Below, piece after piece: positions 8,657 to 16,340 of a stretch of DNA of 64,000 nucleotides. Source of the DNA: Micromonospora sp. Llam0 (GTDB lineage Bacteria; Actinomycetota; Actinomycetes; Mycobacteriales; Micromonosporaceae); NCBI RefSeq assembly GCF_003751085.1, contig NZ_RJJY01000001.1, positions 1,054,001-1,118,000 on the forward strand, given 5' to 3'. A program made the position numbers and the translations under genes. Numbering within the stretch: position 1 is the stretch's first letter; the number at the start of each line of letters is the position of its first letter. The notes beneath the pieces are model-generated. The model ran no database searches. It was not told the DNA's origin and was given only the letters and a program-made list of their open reading frames with translations.

Positions 8657-9631
8657 CACGTGACCCGGATGGACGACGAGGGGGCGGTCATCCCGCCCGG
8701 GTACGCCGGGCACAGCACCGGCTTCCGCCGCCAGGACCTGATCGGCCGGGAGACCGGCTCGCACCACATGACGATGAGCACCGGCATCCTCGACCCGGGC
8801 GGCGCCATCGCGGCCACCGTCCACTCGTACGAGAAGAGTCTGTGGATCTGGTCCGGTGAACTGACCCTGACCATGCTCGGCCAGCGGCTGACCCTGCGGG
8901 CCGACGACTGCGCGTTGGTGCCGGTGGCGGTGGCGCACCGGCTCACCGCCGGGCGCGCCGGTGCCCGGTGGTTGGAGATGTCCGCGCCGGTGCGGCTGCT
9001 GCCCGGCGACCACCGCCGGGACACCTTCTTCGTCCCCGATGAGCTCACCGGCGGCGAGTTCGGCGGCGAGCCCGGCGGGGTCGACCTGCGCGACCCCCGC
9101 AACCGGCATTTCTTCCGCTTCGACAGCTCCTCGATGGACCTGAGCCGGCTGGCGCGGGGCAGCGACCCGAACGCCCCGGAGGTGTCCGCCAGCATGGCCA
9201 CCGCGCTGCTCGCGTACAGCGGCATCGGTATCCGGATGCTCGCCGACCAGCGGGTCGGCGCGCAGCTGCACACCATGTTCATGGTCGAGTACCAGCCGAC
9301 CGCCGTCGCCCACCCGCACGACCATCCGTTCGAGGAGGCGTACGTGTTCACCGAGGGGCGCACCGAGGCGGTGGTGGGCGGCGGCGTCGAACTCAGCCTC
9401 GAACCCGGTGACGTGCTGTGGACCGGTTCCGGCTGCGACCACGCCTTCTACAACCGTACCGACGGGCGGACCCGGTGGATCGAGACCCAGTCGCCGCAGC
9501 CGCCCGCCCAGCACTCGTACCGGTTCAACCGGGACTGGGAGTACCTCGACCGGAAACTCTGCGCCGGAGTCCGGGTCGACCCGCGCGCGGGCGGGACCGG
9601 GCCGGCCGACACCGGGACGGCTCCGCGATGA
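8633..9631 (+). CDS. Bicupin protein, ureidoglycine-aminohydrolase-like
   Basis: A 332-residue protein with two cupin barrels, resembling the AllE/YlbA ureidoglycine aminohydrolase group. The second barrel shows HPHDHPFEEAYVF, a full cupin metal-binding motif (His, His, Glu), and a later His in GCDHAFYN. The first barrel (residues about 45-115) lacks a clear His cluster, as in AllE-type proteins. The protein may start at 8633 or at 8651 because of the 18-bp duplication; the better ribosome site favours 8633. It overlaps the next gene by 4 bases. A role in ureide or amide breakdown is plausible given the amidohydrolase, but a mere isomerase or sensor role is not excluded. Confidence 0.75.
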   Translation: MYGDQHMYHVTRMDDEGAVIPPGYAGHSTGFRRQDLIGRETGSHHMTMSTGILDPGGAIAATVHSYEKSLWIWSGELTLTMLGQRLTLRADDCALVPVAVAHRLTAGRAGARWLEMSAPVRLLPGDHRRDTFFVPDELTGGEFGGEPGGVDLRDPRNRHFFRFDSSSMDLSRLARGSDPNAPEVSASMATALLAYSGIGIRMLADQRVGAQLHTMFMVEYQPTAVAHPHDHPFEEAYVFTEGRTEAVVGGGVELSLEPGDVLWTGSGCDHAFYNRTDGRTRWIETQSPQPPAQHSYRFNRDWEYLDRKLCAGVRVDPRAGGTGPADTGTAPR

Positions 9632-10554
9632 GGGTCGGCCAACTGGGCACCGGGCGGATGGGTACCGCCATCGCGCGGCGGCTGATCGACGCCGGCCACC
9701 AGGTCACCGTCTGGAACCGCACTGCGGCCAAGGCCGGCCTGCTGGTCGGGCAGGGAGCGGTACGCGCGGCGACGCTCGCCGAACTGGCCGCCTGCCCGGT
9801 GGTGTTCGTCTCGGTGTCCTCCTCCGAGGACCTGCTCGCCGTGCTCGACCCCGGCGACGGGCTGCTGTCCGCAGCCGACGGGGGACTGCGGACCGTGGTC
9901 GACTGCTCCACCGTCGCGGTCGACGCCTCCGCCGCCGCCCGCGAGCTCTGCGCCCGGGCCGGCGTGGCGTTCCTCGCCGCGCCGATCAGCGGCAACCCGG
10001 AGGTGGTCGGCTCCGGGCGGGCCTGCCTGGTCGCCTCCGGGCCGGCGGACACCTTCTCCGACGTCGAGCCGCTGCTGCGGGCCGTCGGCCGGATCGTCGT
10101 GCACGCCGGGGAGCGGGAACAGGCCCGGCTGGTGAAGCTGGCCCACAACCTCTACCTGGGCGCGCTGGCGCAGGCACTGGTGGAGGTGACCACCCTGGTC
10201 GAGAAGGCCGGCACCGACCGGCGGGCGTTCCTCGACTTCCTCGGCAACGCCGTCGTCGGCTCCGAGTGGGTGCGCCAGCGTACCCCCGATCTGGCCGACC
10301 GGGACTGGACGCCCACCTTCACCGGCGTACTGCTGCGCAAGGACCTCGACCTGGGCCTGGCCGCCGCCCGCGAGCACCAGGTGCCGATGCCGGTGGTGTC
10401 CATGGTGCACCAGCTGGTGCAGCAGGCCATCGGCCACGGGCACGGCGAGAAGGACCTGCTCGCCCTCTACGAGATCCAGGCCGCCGCCGCCGGCCTGGCC
10501 GATCACCAGTCACCGTCGCTGGACGACCCCCAGCCGCACGAGAGGAACACCTGA
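9628..10554 (+). CDS. NAD(P)-dependent beta-hydroxyacid dehydrogenase (3-hydroxyisobutyrate dehydrogenase family)
   Basis: 308 residues. The Rossmann start VGQLGTGRMGTAIARRL binds the dinucleotide. AAPISGNPEVVGSGR corresponds to the family substrate-binding motif (usually DAPVSGG). The catalytic Lys lies in LVKLAHNLYLGAL, matching the family KxxxN motif. It would oxidise a beta-hydroxyacid to a semialdehyde or ketone, or run the reverse. The aldehyde dehydrogenase at 14708 could take the semialdehyde further (inference). Its ATG overlaps the bicupin stop, and its TGA overlaps the next ATG by one base. Confidence 0.88.
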   Translation: MRVGQLGTGRMGTAIARRLIDAGHQVTVWNRTAAKAGLLVGQGAVRAATLAELAACPVVFVSVSSSEDLLAVLDPGDGLLSAADGGLRTVVDCSTVAVDASAAARELCARAGVAFLAAPISGNPEVVGSGRACLVASGPADTFSDVEPLLRAVGRIVVHAGEREQARLVKLAHNLYLGALAQALVEVTTLVEKAGTDRRAFLDFLGNAVVGSEWVRQRTPDLADRDWTPTFTGVLLRKDLDLGLAAAREHQVPMPVVSMVHQLVQQAIGHGHGEKDLLALYEIQAAAAGLADHQSPSLDDPQPHERNT

Positions 10555-11903
10555 TGAGCACCGCCACCTTCGGGTTGAACGTCGTCGACTGGGAGGCCCG
10601 GGTCGACCCGGCCCGGCTGCGCCGCGAGCGGCTGGCGCGGCTGCGCCGCCAGCTCGACGCGTCCTCGGTCGGGGCGCTGCTGACCTTCGACTTCCACAAC
10701 ATCCGCTACATGACCGCCACCCACATCGGCACCTGGGCGATGGACAAGCTGATCCGGTTCGCGCTGCTGCCGCGCGGCGGGGAGCCCGTTCTGTGGGACT
10801 TCGGCTCCGCCGCCCGCCACCACGAGCTGTACGCGCCGTGGCTCGACTACCGCGACGCGAGCGGCGTCGCCGCCGGCACCAGTGGCGCGCGGGCCGGCAT
10901 CTCGGTGCTGCGCGGCGCCTTCCACCCCGACGCCGGCGTCGCCGAGGCGGTCGCGGACAAGATCTACACCGAACTCGACCGGTACGGACTGACCGACGCT
11001 CCGCTCGGCGTCGACCTGCTCGAACTGCCCATCCTGACCGCGTTGCAGGCCAGAGGCATCGAGGTCGTCGACGGCCAGCAGATCTTCCTGGAAGCCAGGC
11101 GGATCAAGACCCCCGACGAGATCAGCCTGCTCACCACGGCCGCGTCGATGGTCGACGCCGCCTACGACGACCTGTACGCGTTCCTGCGCCCCGGCGTACG
11201 GGAGAACGAAACCGTCGGGTTGGTCGCCAAGAAGCTGTTCGACCTCGGCTCCGAACACGTCGAAGGGGTCAACGCGATCTCCGGGGAACGCTGCTCGCCG
11301 CACCCGCACGTGTTCAGCGACCGGCTGATCCGCCCCGGCGACCCGGCGTTCTTCGACATCCTGCACAGCTTCATGGGCTACCGCACCTGCTACTACCGCA
11401 CCTTCGCGGTGGGCAGCGCCTCCCGCGCGCAGGTCGACGCCTACCAGCGCTGCCGCGACTACATGGACCGGGCGATCGAGCTGGTCAAGCCGGGTGCGAC
11501 CACCGCCGACATCGTCTCGGTCTGGCCGACCGCGCAGGAGTTCGGCTTCGCCGACGAGGAGGCCGCGTTCGGCCTGCAGTACGGCCACGGCGTCGGCCTG
11601 TCCATCTGGGAGAAGCCGATCTTCAGCCGGCTCGTCTCACTGGAGCACCCCGAGGTGATCGAGGAGGGCATGGTCTTCGCGCTGGAGACCTACTGGCCGG
11701 CCGCCGACGGCTGGGGCGCCGCCCGGATCGAGGAGGAGTTGGTCGTTACCGCCGACGGCGCCGAGGTGATCACCAAGTTTCCGGCTGAACAACTGCTCGT
11801 CGCCGGCCAGCGCTACTTCACCACCGGCGGTGCGCTGCCGCTGCAGCGGCACAGCCAGTCGCACGTCAACAACCGGCCCGGCGAGGACGGAGCGGACCGA
11901 TGA
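10554..11903 (+). CDS. M24-family Xaa-Pro peptidase / creatinase-fold hydrolase
   Basis: A 449-residue protein with an N-terminal creatinase-type domain and a C-terminal pita-bread fold. Members cleave Xaa-Pro peptides, creatine, ectoine or related C-N bonds. Of the five usual metal ligands I see Asp in FFDIL, His in YGHGVGLS, Glu in ALETYW and Glu in RIEEELV. The second Asp, normally 11 residues after the first, is Cys (in GYRTCYYRT). That loss recalls creatinase, which works without the metal pair. Overlaps both neighbours, so it belongs to the same transcript. A hydrolase of a small N-containing compound is more likely than a peptidase (inference). Confidence 0.82.
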   Translation: MSTATFGLNVVDWEARVDPARLRRERLARLRRQLDASSVGALLTFDFHNIRYMTATHIGTWAMDKLIRFALLPRGGEPVLWDFGSAARHHELYAPWLDYRDASGVAAGTSGARAGISVLRGAFHPDAGVAEAVADKIYTELDRYGLTDAPLGVDLLELPILTALQARGIEVVDGQQIFLEARRIKTPDEISLLTTAASMVDAAYDDLYAFLRPGVRENETVGLVAKKLFDLGSEHVEGVNAISGERCSPHPHVFSDRLIRPGDPAFFDILHSFMGYRTCYYRTFAVGSASRAQVDAYQRCRDYMDRAIELVKPGATTADIVSVWPTAQEFGFADEEAAFGLQYGHGVGLSIWEKPIFSRLVSLEHPEVIEEGMVFALETYWPAADGWGAARIEEELVVTADGAEVITKFPAEQLLVAGQRYFTTGGALPLQRHSQSHVNNRPGEDGADR

Positions 11904-12964
11904 CCCTGCCACTGCAGCACCACCCGTACGGTGAGCACGACGCCGTCCTGCCGCCGGGCGACGTGACCCGGCACGACAGCGCGCCGATCGACCTGGACAC
12001 CCGGCTGCACCTGTACCGGCGTCAGCAGGAGATGCGCCAGTTCGAGAAACGGGCGTACGACCTGTTCATGCAACAGTTGGTGAAGGGCACCAGCCACCTG
12101 TCGCTGGGCATGGAGGCGATCGCCGCCGGGTTCGGTGTGGCGATGCGCCCCGACGACTACAGCTTCGCCACCTACCGGGGTCACGCGCACACCCTGGCCC
12201 GGGGCGTCGGGATGACCCCGGTGCTGGCCGAACTGCTCGGCCGAGCCAACGGCCTGCTCGGCGGCAAGGGTGGCTCGATGCACCTGACCAGCGTCGAGCA
12301 CGGCATGCTGGGCTCGTACGCGATCATCGGCGCGCACCTGACGATCGCCAACGGCGCGGCCTGGTCCGCCCAGTACCGGGGCTCCGGGCAGGTGGCGGTC
12401 TGCTTCTTCGGCGACGGCACCACCAACATCGGGGCGTTCCACGAGGCGCTCAACTACGCCGCCGTCTACCGGCTGCCGGTGGTGTTCGTCTGCGAGAACA
12501 ACCTGTACATGGAGTACACGGTCACCAGTGACATCACCGCGGTGCGCCGGCCGGCCGCCGACCGGGCGGCGGCGTACGGGATGACACCGATCGAGATCGA
12601 CGGCAACGACGCCGACGAGGTCTACCAGACGGCCGTGGCCGCCCTGGCCCGAGCCCGGTCAGGTGCGGGACCGTCGCTGGTGGAGGCGGTCACCTACCGC
12701 CACGGCGGGCACTCCCGCGCCGACCCGGGCAAGTACCGGCCGGCGGCCGAGGTAGCGGCCTGGCAGGCGTACGACCCGGTGGCGATCTACCGGGGCCGGC
12801 TGCGGCGTCTCGGCGTTGACCCGGCGCAGCTGGACCGGATCGACAAGGAGGTGGCCGACGCGGTCGACGAGGCGACCGAGCAGGCCAGCGCCGGTGAGCT
12901 GCCCCCACCGGGCAGCGCGATGACCGAGCTGTGGGCGGATGGAGGATCGTCATGGCGCAACTGA
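11900..12964 (+). CDS. Thiamine-diphosphate 2-oxoacid/acetoin dehydrogenase, E1 alpha subunit
   Basis: 354 residues, the length of PdhA/AcoA-type alpha subunits. The thiamine-diphosphate motif starts at GDGTTNIGAFHEALN and ends at ENN (about 30 residues). The phosphorylation-loop-like YRHGGHSRADPGKYR is present. GGKGGSMHL is the usual active-site lid. With E1 beta next to it, the enzyme decarboxylates a 2-oxoacid or cleaves acetoin. The ATG overlaps the M24 stop (ATGA), and the end overlaps the beta gene by 13 bases. Confidence 0.93.
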   Translation: MTLPLQHHPYGEHDAVLPPGDVTRHDSAPIDLDTRLHLYRRQQEMRQFEKRAYDLFMQQLVKGTSHLSLGMEAIAAGFGVAMRPDDYSFATYRGHAHTLARGVGMTPVLAELLGRANGLLGGKGGSMHLTSVEHGMLGSYAIIGAHLTIANGAAWSAQYRGSGQVAVCFFGDGTTNIGAFHEALNYAAVYRLPVVFVCENNLYMEYTVTSDITAVRRPAADRAAAYGMTPIEIDGNDADEVYQTAVAALARARSGAGPSLVEAVTYRHGGHSRADPGKYRPAAEVAAWQAYDPVAIYRGRLRRLGVDPAQLDRIDKEVADAVDEATEQASAGELPPPGSAMTELWADGGSSWRN

Positions 12965-13929
12965 GCTACCGGGAGGCGGTCGCCCGGGGCATCGCCCAGG
13001 AGATGGACCGCGACGAGCGGGTGGTGCTGGTCGGCGAGGACGTGGCCGGTGCCGGCGGGGTGTTCAAGACGACCGCCGGGCTGCTCGACCGGTTCGGGCC
13101 GCGCCGGGTCGTCGACACCCCGATCTCCGAGCAGGCCATCCTCGGTGCGGCGATGGGTGCGGCGATGACCGGGCTGCGCCCGGTCGCCGAGATCATGTTC
13201 TCCGACTTCTTCGCGGTCTGCTGGGACATCGTGGTCAACCAGATCGCCAAGACCCGGTACATGACCAACGGCCAGGTCAGCCTGCCGTTGGTGATCAAGT
13301 CCGGCAACGGCGGTAGTCTGCGGTTCGGTGCCCAGCATTCGCAGTCGGTGGAGAACTGGGCGATGGCCGTACCCGGTCTGAAGGTGGTCAGCCCGTCCAC
13401 CCCGACCGACGTGGTCGGCCTGATGGCCGCCGCCGTCCGCAGCGACGACCCGGTGCTGTTCTTCGAACACAAGGGACTGTACTCGGGGCGGGCCGAGGTG
13501 CCCGACGGGGAGATCGTCGACACCCTCGGCACCGCGAAGATCCGCCGGCCGGGCCGGGACGCCACCGTCGTCGCCCTCGGCCTGATGGTGCCCAGGGCGC
13601 TGCAGGCCGCCGACGAACTCGCCGGCCGGGGCATCGACGTCGAGGTCATCGATGTCCGGTCGCTGGTGCCGCTGGACATGACCACCATCCTGGACTCGGT
13701 GCACCGCACCGGGCGGCTGTTCACCGTCGAGGAGAACCCGCGGCTGCTCGGCTGGGGCGCGGAGATCGCCTCGATCGCCGTCGACGAGGCGTTCTGGGAC
13801 CTGGACGGGCCGGTCCAGCGGATCACCACCCCGCACATTCCGCTGCCGTCCGCCGATTCGCTGGAGGACCTGGTCATTCCGTCGGTGGAGAGCATCGGGC
13901 AGACCATCGAGAAGGCGCTGCAGTCGTGA
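12952..13929 (+). CDS. 2-oxoacid/acetoin dehydrogenase, E1 beta subunit
   Basis: 325 residues, normal for the beta subunit. MAQLSYREAVARGIAQEM, VVLVGEDVA, and RVVDTPISEQAILGAAMG are family landmarks; the C-terminal transketolase domain ends with RITTPHIPLPSADSLE. It pairs with the alpha subunit to form the alpha2-beta2 E1. GGAGG at 12941-12945 sets the ATG start inside the alpha gene. Its stop overlaps the GTG of the E2-like gene, so all three should be made together. Confidence 0.93.
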   Translation: MAQLSYREAVARGIAQEMDRDERVVLVGEDVAGAGGVFKTTAGLLDRFGPRRVVDTPISEQAILGAAMGAAMTGLRPVAEIMFSDFFAVCWDIVVNQIAKTRYMTNGQVSLPLVIKSGNGGSLRFGAQHSQSVENWAMAVPGLKVVSPSTPTDVVGLMAAAVRSDDPVLFFEHKGLYSGRAEVPDGEIVDTLGTAKIRRPGRDATVVALGLMVPRALQAADELAGRGIDVEVIDVRSLVPLDMTTILDSVHRTGRLFTVEENPRLLGWGAEIASIAVDEAFWDLDGPVQRITTPHIPLPSADSLEDLVIPSVESIGQTIEKALQS

Positions 13930-14705
13930 CCCGCCAGCAGCACAGCCCCCGGGTGCGGCGGCTCGCCGGCGAACACGGCGTCGACCTGGCCGGCCTGCGC
14001 GGGAGCGGCCCGGCCGGTCGGGTACGCCCCGCCGACGTGCTCGCCGCCGCCGGCCGGCCGGTCACCCCGTCGGCAGCTGCGGCCGCCGCCGTACCGACCA
14101 CCGCCGTCGTGCCGCCGGCCGGCTCCGGCCGTACGGTGGCAGCCGCGCTGGTCGAAGCCCAGCTCGGCGTCGTCGACGATCGTCCGGTCGGGCCGCTCGC
14201 CGCCGTCGCGCTGCTGCGGGCGCTGCGCCGCACCCCGCTGGCCGACGCCGACGGACGGCACCTGGCGGTGCTCGTCGACGGCGCGGACGGCAGGCGCGGC
14301 GTACGGGTGCTGCCCGACGCCGGGGACCTCAACCCGGCGGCCCTCGCCCGCCGCCTCGCCGACCCGGACGGCCTGACCGAGGGGCCGTCCGGCACCGCCG
14401 GCGACCAACCGGCACCGGCGGTCGCGCTGTGCGACAGCGCCGCCGCCGGCCTGCTGCACGAGGTTCCGCAGCTGCCGGCCGGGCTGGCGGCGGTGGTCAG
14501 CGTCGGAGCGCCCGTCGAGCGACCCACCGTGGTGCGCCACAGTGGTCAGCCGATGCTGGCCATCGGCGCGGTCAGCACCGTCGGCATCGTGCACGACCCG
14601 GCGCGGATCACACCGGCCGCCGCCCACGCGCTGCTCGGTGCCGTACGCGCGGAACTGGAAACCTCTCGCTCGACGACGAACCCGACGACGAACAGGAACC
14701 GTTGA
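13926..14705 (+). CDS. Degenerate E2-like protein: subunit-binding domain without lipoyl domain
   Basis: 259 residues. The first 45 (SPRVRRLAGEHGVDLAGLRG, then GPAGRVRPADVLAA) are a clear peripheral-subunit-binding domain of dihydrolipoamide acyltransferases. There is no N-terminal lipoyl domain with its Asp-Lys-Ala. The remainder resembles a shortened acyltransferase catalytic domain (PMLAIGAVSTVGIVHDP) but lacks the HxxxDG active-site motif. A normal E2 has about 400 residues. It could still anchor E1, or be a decaying gene; the frame is open and the overlaps with both neighbours are tidy, which argues for selection. Confidence 0.7.
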   Translation: MTRQQHSPRVRRLAGEHGVDLAGLRGSGPAGRVRPADVLAAAGRPVTPSAAAAAAVPTTAVVPPAGSGRTVAAALVEAQLGVVDDRPVGPLAAVALLRALRRTPLADADGRHLAVLVDGADGRRGVRVLPDAGDLNPAALARRLADPDGLTEGPSGTAGDQPAPAVALCDSAAAGLLHEVPQLPAGLAAVVSVGAPVERPTVVRHSGQPMLAIGAVSTVGIVHDPARITPAAAHALLGAVRAELETSRSTTNPTTNRNR

Positions 14706-14707
14706 CT

Positions 14708-16081
14708 ATGCCCATCGCCACCGTGAACCCAGCCACCGGCGAGACCGTACGCACGTACCCGTCGATGAGCGACGACGAGATCGAGCAGGCCCTCGCGGCG
14801 GCGGACGCCGCCCGGCCGCCGATGCGGGCCGCCAGCTTCGCCCAGCGGGCGTCCTGGCTGCGGGCCGCCGCCGACCTGCTCGACGCCGACGGCGCCGACC
14901 TGGCCGCCACCATGACCCTGGAGATGGGCAAACCCATCGGCGCGGCGCTGGCCGAGGTGCGCAAGTCGGCGGCTGGCTGCCGGTTCTACGCCGACCAGGC
15001 CGAACGGATGCTCGCCGACGAGCCGGTCGACCCGGCGGCGGTCGGCGCGCGCAGCGCGTACGTGCGTTACGAACCGCTCGGCGTGGTGCTGGCCGTGATG
15101 CCGTGGAACTTCCCGCTGTGGCAGGCGCTGCGGTTCGCCGCACCGGCGCTGATGGCCGGCAACGTCGGCCTGCTCAAGCACGCCTCCAACGTGCCGCAGA
15201 CCGCGATCTACCTGGGGGAGCTGTTCACCCGGGCCGGCTTCCCGGCCGGGGCGTTCCAGAGCCTGCTGATCGGCGCGTCGGCGGTGGACCGGGTGATCCG
15301 CGACGACCGAGTGGCGGCGGTGACCCTGACCGGCAGTGAGGCGGCCGGGCGGGCGGTGGCCGCCGCCGCCGGGCAGGCGCTGAAGAAGACGGTGCTGGAG
15401 CTGGGCGGCTCGGATCCGTTCGTCGTGCTGCCGTCAGCGGACGTGCCGCAGGCGGCGGCGGTCGCCGCGCGGGCCCGCTGTCAGAACAACGGGCAGTCGT
15501 GCATCGCGGCGAAACGGTTCATCGTGCACCGGGCGGTGCTCGACGAGTTCACCGGCGAGTTCGTGGCCCGGATGGCGGCCCTGGTGGTCGGTGACCCGGC
15601 CGACCCGGCGACCGAGGTCGGGCCGCTGGCCACCGCGCAGACCCGGCAGGACGTGGCCGACCTGGTCGACGACGCGGTGGCCCGGGGAGCGACCGTGCTG
15701 ACCGGCGCGAAACTGCCGGACGGGCCGGGCTGGTTCTACCCGCCGACGGTGCTGACCGGCGTCGACCCGACCATGCGGCTGTACGCCGAGGAGTCGTTCG
15801 GCCCGGTCGCGGTGATCTACCCGGTCGACTCCCTCGACGAGGCGATCGAGGTGGCCAACGGCACCGCGTTCGGGCTCGGCTCGGTGGTGTGGACCGGCGA
15901 CCCGGCCGAGCAGCGCCGCTGCGTCGATGAGTTGGCGGCCGGCAGCGTCACGGTCAACGGGATGACCGTGTCCTACCCGGAGCTGCCGTTCGGCGGCATC
16001 AAGACCAGCGGGTACGGCCGGGAGCTGTCGGTGCACGGCATCCGCGAGTTCTGCAACGTCAAAGCCGTCTGGCAGGGCTGA
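14708..16081 (+). CDS. NAD(P)-dependent aldehyde dehydrogenase (succinate-semialdehyde dehydrogenase type)
   Basis: 457 residues, GabD/SSADH-like. Visible are MPWNFPLWQALRFAAPAL (cofactor site), VLELGGSDPFVVL with the general-base Glu, NNGQSCIAAKRF with the catalytic Cys, and EESFGPVAVIYPV. It oxidises an aldehyde or semialdehyde to the acid and is last in the island, 2 bases after the E2-like stop. The semialdehyde might come from the dehydrogenase at 9628 (inference). No terminator hairpin is evident before the mobile-element region begins. Confidence 0.93.
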   Translation: MPIATVNPATGETVRTYPSMSDDEIEQALAAADAARPPMRAASFAQRASWLRAAADLLDADGADLAATMTLEMGKPIGAALAEVRKSAAGCRFYADQAERMLADEPVDPAAVGARSAYVRYEPLGVVLAVMPWNFPLWQALRFAAPALMAGNVGLLKHASNVPQTAIYLGELFTRAGFPAGAFQSLLIGASAVDRVIRDDRVAAVTLTGSEAAGRAVAAAAGQALKKTVLELGGSDPFVVLPSADVPQAAAVAARARCQNNGQSCIAAKRFIVHRAVLDEFTGEFVARMAALVVGDPADPATEVGPLATAQTRQDVADLVDDAVARGATVLTGAKLPDGPGWFYPPTVLTGVDPTMRLYAEESFGPVAVIYPVDSLDEAIEVANGTAFGLGSVVWTGDPAEQRRCVDELAAGSVTVNGMTVSYPELPFGGIKTSGYGRELSVHGIREFCNVKAVWQG

Positions 16082-16112
16082 CCTCATCGCGCCAGCGGTA
16101 CCGCGTTCGTCG

Positions 16113-16313
16113 TCAACTGCTCAACCTTTTCGGGCGCGTCTGCGTGGCGAGCTGAAACGCCTTCCTCCACGGGAACACGGTCGGTCGGTCGGTGCCGGTG
16201 CCGGTGCCTGGTGCCTGGTGGGTGTGGTGTCCAGTCGTCGTCCGGGCCGGAGATGACCCGGACGCCTTCGGCCCGCAGGTCGGCGATGGAGCGTTGGTAC
16301 GGGGCACGGGCGG
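16113..16313 (-). pseudogene. C-terminal remnant of a flavoprotein (decarboxylase-like)
   Basis: On the minus strand the sequence next to the IS end reads PYQRSIADLRAEGVRVISGP, then PHPPGT, and in a shifted frame DRPTVFPWRKAFQLA. This order matches the end of actinobacterial flavoprotein-family proteins (phosphopantothenoylcysteine-decarboxylase fold), whose tails end in a similar FPW segment. At least one frameshift separates the two parts, and everything upstream is replaced by the IS630 element at 16314. Recognition is by memory of the motif order, so moderate confidence. Confidence 0.4.
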
Positions 16314-16340
16314 CCAGTGTCCTGCGCCGGAAATTCGCCT
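16314..16340 (+). repeat. Left terminal inverted repeat of the IS630 element
   Basis: 27 bp identical to the reverse complement of 19973-19999. A 25-bp copy of the same end recurs at 21339-21363. Confidence 0.95.

Noticed and set aside
6371..9514. Open frame of 1047 codons on the minus strand opposite the ABC fusion and bicupin
   Set aside because: High-GC antisense shadow: Gly/Gln/His/Arg-rich with no domain, while the plus strand has clear transporter motifs.
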